In this document: positions 37,373 to 42,245 of the stretch, one piece after another
Position numbering within the stretch: the stretch's first letter is position 1
Layout: each line of letters begins with the position of its first letter
NCBI RefSeq assembly: GCF_000022485.1
Contig: NC_012624.1
Location: forward strand, 1 to 42,245
DNA from: Sulfolobus islandicus Y.N.15.51
GTDB taxonomy: Archaea > Thermoproteota > Thermoprotei_A > Sulfolobales > Sulfolobaceae
Direction: 5' to 3'
Length of the DNA: 42,245 bases
Made by a program: the position numbers and the translations under genes
The notes under the pieces: generated by a model
Databases searched by the model: none
The model's input: only the letters and a program-made list of their open reading frames with translations
Told to the model about the DNA's origin: nothing

Positions 37373-39247
37373 ATGAGTTTCCTTAACTTATTCAAAAAAC
37401 CAAGTCAGCAAGCAGTAAAGAAGGATAAAACTAAATACTACAAGCTGGAAGGGATCCCGTTCTTCCTTCTAGCGCCAGAAGATAGAGATATGAAAATGAA
37501 GGAATTAAGTGCTCTTTTAAGTCAAGCTGAAAAGGGCTATATTTACATCAGTCGTAAGCCAGATACCTACGAGTTTGAGGGGACTAAGTTCCCTATTATT
37601 ACGTCTTCTTTCAATTTGATAACAGAGAAAGAACTAGACTTAGAGACAGCCGAACCTCCGCAGAGGCCTAAGATTGTTAAAGAATATGCAAAATATTTAC
37701 AAACTACAGAGGGTTACGCTAGAGTTCTGGTTAGTTATGCATACTCGACTAAAATTTACGAAGGTGCGCTTGGCAGAATAGACTTCAAATCTTTACGCCC
37801 TGAGCTCTTTGAGTTAGTTGTTCAGTTCCAGAAAATTTCACCACTTTCTGTAAGAAATTACCTCAACAGCCTAGAAGTGAAGAAACAGAAGATGGCCAGG
37901 TATGCCTCTTCATCAGTTCAAGTTGAGGAAATGTTGGTAAGAGGGGCTCAATTGAAGAAAGACCTTGATGAGGAGGCTGCAGATCCCCTCAAGTTCAGAT
38001 TCGTATTCATTATACACAGTAAGACAGTTCAAGAACTTGAATCTTTGACAAGAGAACTCACTCAAACTGCCCAGGAAAATGGTATACTATTAGATGTTCC
38101 TTGTTGTGCTCAAAAGGAGTTATATAGTTTTGAAGGGAGCGTAGGTTACAGAATAAGCAGTAACATCAGTCTTAGCAAGTTCTATCCGATCATAGGTTTT
38201 AGTCTAATTGAGCCTGGCGGGATATTTCTAGGTACCGATGACAAAGGTGCTCCAATTGCTATCAATCCCTACTTGTCGGTCAACGGGCGCCAGAACCCAC
38301 ATTGGGCCATCACTGGTACAACCGGTGCAGGTAAAACAACAACTGGCGCTGTTCTCATTGATAGACTGAGAAAAGCTCACGACGATGTTTACGTAATAGT
38401 CATAGACCCTATGAGTAACTATAACAGATTCTTTGAAAATGAAGCAGATCTTAACATCGTTTTCGGAGATAATGATTATTTAGGATTGGATCCTGTTAGT
38501 TTAGCTAACGAAGGAGTAGTAAGCTCTGGTGACATTGCTGATTTCTTAATAGAATCATATGGAATTCCAGCTGAGCTTCGAGGCATTTTAGTAAGCCAGC
38601 TCGAGCAAAATAAATCGTTAAAAGAGCTCATGGACAATTTAGAAGACTTAGCAAGCAAGAAATTTGCTACTGAATACAGAAAATTAGAGAACTTCCTATT
38701 GAATATGACAACGGGTTCTGATAAGTATGTCTTTCAAGGATCTCCGCCTAGTCTAAAGAATAAGAAATTCGTCATTTTGGGATTGAAAACTGAGGACACT
38801 AGGAAGAAGCGTTTGGCAGCAACTATGCTAATGCTTTATGCATATTCACTAATTAATAAACTCCCCAAGGATGTCGAGAAATTAATCCTCATCGACGAAG
38901 CCCACTTCCTCTTCGAGTATCAGTCAGTAGCTAAGATCATTGCGATCATTTACCGAACAGCCAGGGCTTTACGGACTTCAATGATCACTATGACACAACT
39001 GATACAACATTATAATATGAACAACTATAGTAGAGAAGCCTGGCAATTGGCTAACAACAAACTAATATTAAAACAAGAGAAGGAGGCAAAAGACGACCTA
39101 GTTAATTTAGCTCATCTTTCTGAAGAAGAGATTGACTATATCCTGAAATCTTCACGTGGAAGGGGAATTCTGAGGACTGGCGCAATTACTACACACATTC
39201 AAATCCAACTCACTGACGAAGAAAAAGAACATTGGAGGACTGAGTGA
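37373..39247 (+). CDS. virB4: VirB4/TraE-like conjugation ATPase
   Basis: 624 residues. An N-terminal part of about 290 residues with the mixed alpha/beta layout of VirB4/TraC (for example FRFVFIIHSKTVQELESLTR) is followed by the ATPase core: Walker A ITGTTGAGKTTTGAV (about 313-327), the strand VYVIVIDPMSNYNRFF and Walker B LILIDEAHFLFEY (about 503-515), then MITMTQLIQHYNMNN and a C-terminal lid. It powers assembly of the mating channel and works with the TraG-like coupling protein. Complete and intact. Two bases separate it from the next gene. Confidence 0.9.
   Translation: MSFLNLFKKPSQQAVKKDKTKYYKLEGIPFFLLAPEDRDMKMKELSALLSQAEKGYIYISRKPDTYEFEGTKFPIITSSFNLITEKELDLETAEPPQRPKIVKEYAKYLQTTEGYARVLVSYAYSTKIYEGALGRIDFKSLRPELFELVVQFQKISPLSVRNYLNSLEVKKQKMARYASSSVQVEEMLVRGAQLKKDLDEEAADPLKFRFVFIIHSKTVQELESLTRELTQTAQENGILLDVPCCAQKELYSFEGSVGYRISSNISLSKFYPIIGFSLIEPGGIFLGTDDKGAPIAINPYLSVNGRQNPHWAITGTTGAGKTTTGAVLIDRLRKAHDDVYVIVIDPMSNYNRFFENEADLNIVFGDNDYLGLDPVSLANEGVVSSGDIADFLIESYGIPAELRGILVSQLEQNKSLKELMDNLEDLASKKFATEYRKLENFLLNMTTGSDKYVFQGSPPSLKNKKFVILGLKTEDTRKKRLAATMLMLYAYSLINKLPKDVEKLILIDEAHFLFEYQSVAKIIAIIYRTARALRTSMITMTQLIQHYNMNNYSREAWQLANNKLILKQEKEAKDDLVNLAHLSEEEIDYILKSSRGRGILRTGAITTHIQIQLTDEEKEHWRTE
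38857..38870. repeat. Half recombination motif inside virB4
   Basis: TAAACTCCCCAAGG retains only the left 11 bases of the palindrome and encodes NKLPKD; it may be chance. Confidence 0.3.
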
Positions 39248-39248
39248 A

Positions 39249-39506
39249 ATGAGCTTAGTTCAGCTCATTGAAAAAGCTGCGAAGAAATATAATATCAAAA
39301 TAAATTCTCTCCCTAATGGTGTGATAATTCTTGTAAAAAATGACATAGGCTATGTGCAAATAGCTGCAGTTAGAAATGTTTACTATGTCAGATACTTAAC
39401 GAAAAATGAAGCGTATATTATACGTAACTTAAACGAAAAGATCATAGAGCTTATACTGGAAGAAAAGTTAGAAGAAACTGAAGCTATCAAAATCCCTGAT
39501 GTTTAA
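39249..39506 (+). CDS. Small protein following VirB4
   Basis: 85 residues. LVQLIEKAAKKYNIKINSLP, then strands (GVIILVKNDIGYVQIAAVRN, YYVRYL) and an ending helix (KIIELILEEKLEE). A helix-strand-strand-strand-helix chain suggests a compact dimerising domain. Starts two bases after virB4 and is probably cotranscribed and translationally coupled. No family recognised; an accessory to the ATPase is possible. The 3' end overlaps the convergent gene at 39468 by 39 bases. Confidence 0.6.
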   Translation: MSLVQLIEKAAKKYNIKINSLPNGVIILVKNDIGYVQIAAVRNVYYVRYLTKNEAYIIRNLNEKIIELILEEKLEETEAIKIPDV

Positions 39507-40130
39507 TAAAAGTAAAGTTCTTTCAATTTCTTTCATTCTCTCTTCTTCAAATAATTTTTCTTTCAATTTCTGGTCAGATAAATACTTTAGTAATATCTTC
39601 TTTCTCGTCTCAGCTTTTCCATACATAATCCCTTTCTTTTTCAACAACTCATATATTCTCAATGCCTCTTCCTTGTCACCACTATATTCATATATATAAT
39701 GTATAATAGGATCCTCCCTAACCACGTGCCTCAGAAGTTTCTTCTTCTGCCTAATCGCGTGTCTGCCTAGTCCTTTCATTTTTAAGAATTTGATATAGTC
39801 TCTGGTTACCACTTTTCCTTCTCTTTCTAGAATATATTCGTAAATCGCTAAGTAAAAAGACGCGTCCAATTTTTTCTCATCAATCTTTTGCAAAATTTTA
39901 TAGAACATCTCTTTCTCTTTTTCTGTCATAACGCTCTGAAGATAATTCAGTACTATTTTCTTCATATCTTTGATTTCTTTCTCAGTTTCTCTCTTTTGAG
40001 AACTTGCTCTTTCGTAATACTCTAGATTTGAATAATCTTGATATGTATAATTATCAAAGTCTACTACTTCTCCCGTACACGAGTCCACCAGAAACCCTTC
40101 GCTGTTCCTTACTTTGTAGCACTCTTGCAT
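39468..40130 (-). CDS. Basic helical protein, remotely TFB-like
   Basis: 220 residues. The N-terminus (ECYKVRNSEGFLVDSCTGEV) looks like a degenerate zinc ribbon with a C-T-G-E-V-V second knuckle, followed by a linker and two helical repeats, of which LDASFYLAIYEYILEREGKV with a following HAIRQKKKLLRHVV resembles a TFIIB/TFB cyclin fold. Ribbon, linker and two cyclin-like repeats is the TFB order, but conserved residues are too few for certainty. A TTTTAAAA box (40146-40153) precedes ATG 40130. It could be a plasmid-borne transcription factor for TTTTTAAAA promoters; speculative. Confidence 0.4.
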   Translation of the reverse strand: MQECYKVRNSEGFLVDSCTGEVVDFDNYTYQDYSNLEYYERASSQKRETEKEIKDMKKIVLNYLQSVMTEKEKEMFYKILQKIDEKKLDASFYLAIYEYILEREGKVVTRDYIKFLKMKGLGRHAIRQKKKLLRHVVREDPIIHYIYEYSGDKEEALRIYELLKKKGIMYGKAETRKKILLKYLSDQKLKEKLFEEERMKEIERTLLLLNIRDFDSFSFF

Positions 40131-40145
40131 CAGAAAATAGAAGTA

Positions 40146-40153
40146 TTTTAAAA
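40146..40153 (-). promoter_or_regulatory. Promoter of the TFB-like gene
   Basis: TTTTAAAA, read on the minus strand, about 16 bases before ATG 40130. Confidence 0.5.
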
Positions 40154-40191
40154 GCCTGTAAGGATTTTGATGGGGAAATCAGTATTACCAG

Positions 40192-40207
40192 TAAACTCCC
40201 CAGTTTA
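40192..40207. repeat. Recombination motif copy, downstream of the surface protein gene
   Basis: Exact copy immediately after the stop of the gene at 40222 (on the minus strand). Confidence 0.9.
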
Positions 40208-40221
40208 CTAAGAAAAAAGAC

Positions 40222-42228
40222 TTAACTTACCCAAACTGTCCCGTTCCAGATCGCTATTATTTCTGTTTTGACTGCTGCAGTGTATTGAAATGTAGCATAG
40301 AATATGTTAGGTATGTAATTCGCTGACGTGAAGCATAGAGTTTCATGTAAATATGGAATATGTTGTCCAGTAGTATTAAGATAGAAGTAAGTCGTCTCAT
40401 TGTTAAGTGGATTAAAATAGTAGTATATGTTGCCAAACGGGACTTTATTGAACCCACTGTAATATAATGCATTGTAAATATCGACAAGATATATTTCATA
40501 ATTTCCAGTGATATTCATAAATATTGTATTATTGTAAATCTGTGGGATTCTGCTTATGTTAAAGAACATTATCTGATAGTTGAAATATTGCAATTTAGGC
40601 CATGCAGACAAATTTAGGATATTAGCAGTTACTAAGCTCCAGTTCTCGTAGAAAGATTCAAGCTCTAGAAGATTAGTAAAAACAGAAGATGTAGTATTGA
40701 AAGTATACATAACAAATTGTGATGCGAGAACGAAATACTCAAACTTCCAATATTGAAAGTCTGTTTTATTAATTGTTTTCATGATATAATTATACAATGT
40801 GTGTGCTAACGTAGCGTTTTGCTCTAAATAGAACCACGAAATCGCTGCAGACTTGCTATAAATCATTTTTTGAGAGATCCAGTAAGGAGGCTGTACTGTA
40901 TTATCCTGAACGTTGAAAGTAAGATAGTAGTTTATTGTGTTCCAGTCTTGTTGTGTGTTTAATAGTGGAATAATTTCTATATTACCAGCGTGCCAAATTC
41001 TTTCAATAGTATAATTTGCTATCTGTATGTGATCGTAAGTAACTATCGTAGTACTATTCGCAATCGGATCTGAGCTCCACGTAGTATACGTAAAGTAAGC
41101 TGTAATATTTCTAGAATTGTAGATTTTATTATTAATAAGTGTCTGTGGATCTGAACCGTTGTAGACTATTACCATTATTGGTAATGTCACGTTATACTCA
41201 TACCAGTTGAAATTATAACTTGTAGTAGATAAATAAGGCCCTGTAGGGTAGTATATATAATAAATATATGTTGTATTATTAACAGTACGTTGATAATGTT
41301 TATATCCAGCTCCAGCACTTATACTATAGCTTCCATAAACTTCTTGTGTACTTTCTGGAGGTACTGTAATCGTTCCATAGATGTAATTAGGCCCATATTC
41401 CCCTCCATACCAATAGAAAGTTGTCGCGAAACTCTGAGAATTTATCAGCTGATTATTTGCATACAGATAGGCTGTACCCCAAACTTTCATCGCGTAATAC
41501 TCATAAACATAAGTAACGTTACCTTGATTGTGCGTATATTTATTATATAAATATGTATATTCGTTATATTGAACGTTTACGCTAGTTTTTACAGAAGTTT
41601 CATTAATTATTTTGTAAACTGGGGGGTTTACTGAAATTAGATCTGACGGAGGATAGCTCCAGCCAGACTGAAATCCATTAGGCGCCTCGAGTGTTTTCCC
41701 ATATTTTACTATTATATCCCATTTTGAATAGTTTTCTGTATCATTTTCATTTAATGGGAACGGCTGGAGTGAAGTATTCTTATAATTGGTAATATTGACA
41801 TAGGCACTGCTAGCTATAGATAATAGAGCACCGTATGGCCCTGGAGCAATTTCACTTGCGTTTCTAGCCAATGCATCAAATAAGAGATTTAACATATTGT
41901 TGTCAGGCTTTGAGAAGTTGAATAAGATATATGCTTCTGGAGAAATATTGTAATAAGGTGCTGGTAGATTACTGTAGCTTCCCCTAACATATTGTAGATC
42001 TTGTAACGAAGGGCTTAATGTTACTGTTTTATTATAAATGTACTTAGGCCCTGGGACGCTGTAAGACCCAGAACTTCCTCCTCCACTTCCTATTTGTATT
42101 GAAGAATTCTGTTGAGGTACTTTTAGATTTGCAAAACTCGCTATAAATGCCAGAATTATTATTATTGCTATAAATAAAACAGAGAATCTTCTAATATCCA
42201 TTCCGAATATATTATCTCCCATTTTCAC
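40222..42228 (-). CDS. Large exported surface protein of the conjugation module
   Basis: 668 residues (GTG 42228; ATG 42222 equally possible). One N-terminal span (FSVLFIAIIIILAFIASFA), a Gly/Ser-rich stretch, and then about 600 residues rich in Tyr, Asn, Thr and Ile with numerous N-x-T/S sites, typical of heavily glycosylated Sulfolobales surface proteins. No second clear anchor. Such a protein could form mating-pair contacts or a pilus-tip/adhesin. The motif at 41615-41630 encodes NPPVYK. If the window is circular its promoter is the box at 1-10. Confidence 0.65.
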   Translation of the reverse strand: MKMGDNIFGMDIRRFSVLFIAIIIILAFIASFANLKVPQQNSSIQIGSGGGSSGSYSVPGPKYIYNKTVTLSPSLQDLQYVRGSYSNLPAPYYNISPEAYILFNFSKPDNNMLNLLFDALARNASEIAPGPYGALLSIASSAYVNITNYKNTSLQPFPLNENDTENYSKWDIIVKYGKTLEAPNGFQSGWSYPPSDLISVNPPVYKIINETSVKTSVNVQYNEYTYLYNKYTHNQGNVTYVYEYYAMKVWGTAYLYANNQLINSQSFATTFYWYGGEYGPNYIYGTITVPPESTQEVYGSYSISAGAGYKHYQRTVNNTTYIYYIYYPTGPYLSTTSYNFNWYEYNVTLPIMVIVYNGSDPQTLINNKIYNSRNITAYFTYTTWSSDPIANSTTIVTYDHIQIANYTIERIWHAGNIEIIPLLNTQQDWNTINYYLTFNVQDNTVQPPYWISQKMIYSKSAAISWFYLEQNATLAHTLYNYIMKTINKTDFQYWKFEYFVLASQFVMYTFNTTSSVFTNLLELESFYENWSLVTANILNLSAWPKLQYFNYQIMFFNISRIPQIYNNTIFMNITGNYEIYLVDIYNALYYSGFNKVPFGNIYYYFNPLNNETTYFYLNTTGQHIPYLHETLCFTSANYIPNIFYATFQYTAAVKTEIIAIWNGTVWVS
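41615..41630. repeat. Recombination motif copy, inside the surface protein gene
   Basis: TAAACTGGGGGGTTTA, one mismatch; encodes NPPVY, the same frame as at 13410 (NSPVY). Confidence 0.8.
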
Positions 42229-42245
42229 TTCCCTACCTTTAGGGG

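Noticed and set aside
1-42245. CRISPR or SRSR array
   Set aside because: Some related plasmids have short regularly spaced repeats, but no regularly spaced repeat with unique spacers was seen here; the dispersed 16-bp palindrome is irregularly placed.
1-42245. Identity with plasmid pNOB8 itself
   Set aside because: The partition cassette and module order match the family, but from memory pNOB8 is 41.2 kb with an intact parA; identity cannot be claimed without alignment.

Overview
The window reads as a self-transmissible plasmid of a thermoacidophilic crenarchaeon of the order Sulfolobales, of the pNOB8/pKEF9/pARN conjugative family. Evidence: low GC; leaderless genes behind TTTAAA-type archaeal TATA boxes; archaeal TraG-like and VirB4-like ATPases; a non-partitioned archaeal tyrosine integrase next to a 3' tRNA-Asp fragment; an aspA-parB-parA partition cassette; Sulfolobus-type insertion sequences; and at least 16 copies of the 16-bp palindrome TAAACTCCCCAGTTTA known as a recombination motif of these plasmids. 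No chromosomal housekeeping gene and no intact tRNA gene is present. The last five bases plus the first bases would form a symmetric AGGGG-TTTTTAAAAA-CCCT promoter serving the two outermost, divergent genes, so I read the window as one complete circle of about 42.2 kb opened inside that promoter.

Layout. 1-2.4 kb: membrane and small genes. 2.4-2.5 kb: a strongly structured small RNA resembling a C/D-box RNA, with its own promoter. 2.5-4.6 kb: a membrane gene and a wHTH-HEPN pair. 4.6-6.2 kb: tRNA-Asp att fragment and integrase. 6.1-9.0 kb (minus strand): a translationally coupled ten-gene operon of small proteins, equivalent to the replication/regulation operon (section C) of the family. 9.0-11.4 kb: a wHTH repressor gene split by an IS607-type element carrying a serine recombinase and TnpB. 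11.4-14.3 kb: small regulators and orphan genes among recombination motifs. 14.6-20.2 kb: a type I restriction-modification cargo (hsdR-hsdM-hsdS), with HsdS carrying an extra YwgA-like domain. 20.2-21.5 kb: a non-coding, purine-rich, iteron- and hairpin-rich region, the likely replication origin (section B). 21.5-30.1 kb and 36.8-42.2 kb (plus the genes at 23-2377 if circular): the conjugation module (TraG-like coupling ATPase, VirB4-like ATPase, PrgI/VirB3-like, TrbL/VirB6-like and M48-protease-like membrane proteins, small membrane proteins, a large surface protein). 30.2-35.5 kb: the partition cassette, damaged by two IS elements. 35.5-37.3 kb: small regulators, a GNAT enzyme and a SWIM zinc-finger gene.

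How the parts fit. The conjugation genes share a promoter of the form GGG-TTTTTAAAA, used in both directions at several loci. AspA-type 23-bp palindromes sit at the aspA start and twice before the SWIM gene, suggesting one regulator links partition to a second operon. Three genes are cleanly broken by three different mobile elements (parA by an ISH3/ISC1225-like IS, a PD-(D/E)XK-like gene after parA by an IS5/ISC1058-like IS, a wHTH repressor by IS607), and each can be rejoined in frame across the insertion. The recombination motif lies inside at least eight coding regions, where it encodes inter-domain joints or C-terminal tails, which suggests that it drives gene shuffling. All family assignments rest on reading motifs by eye; no database search was run.
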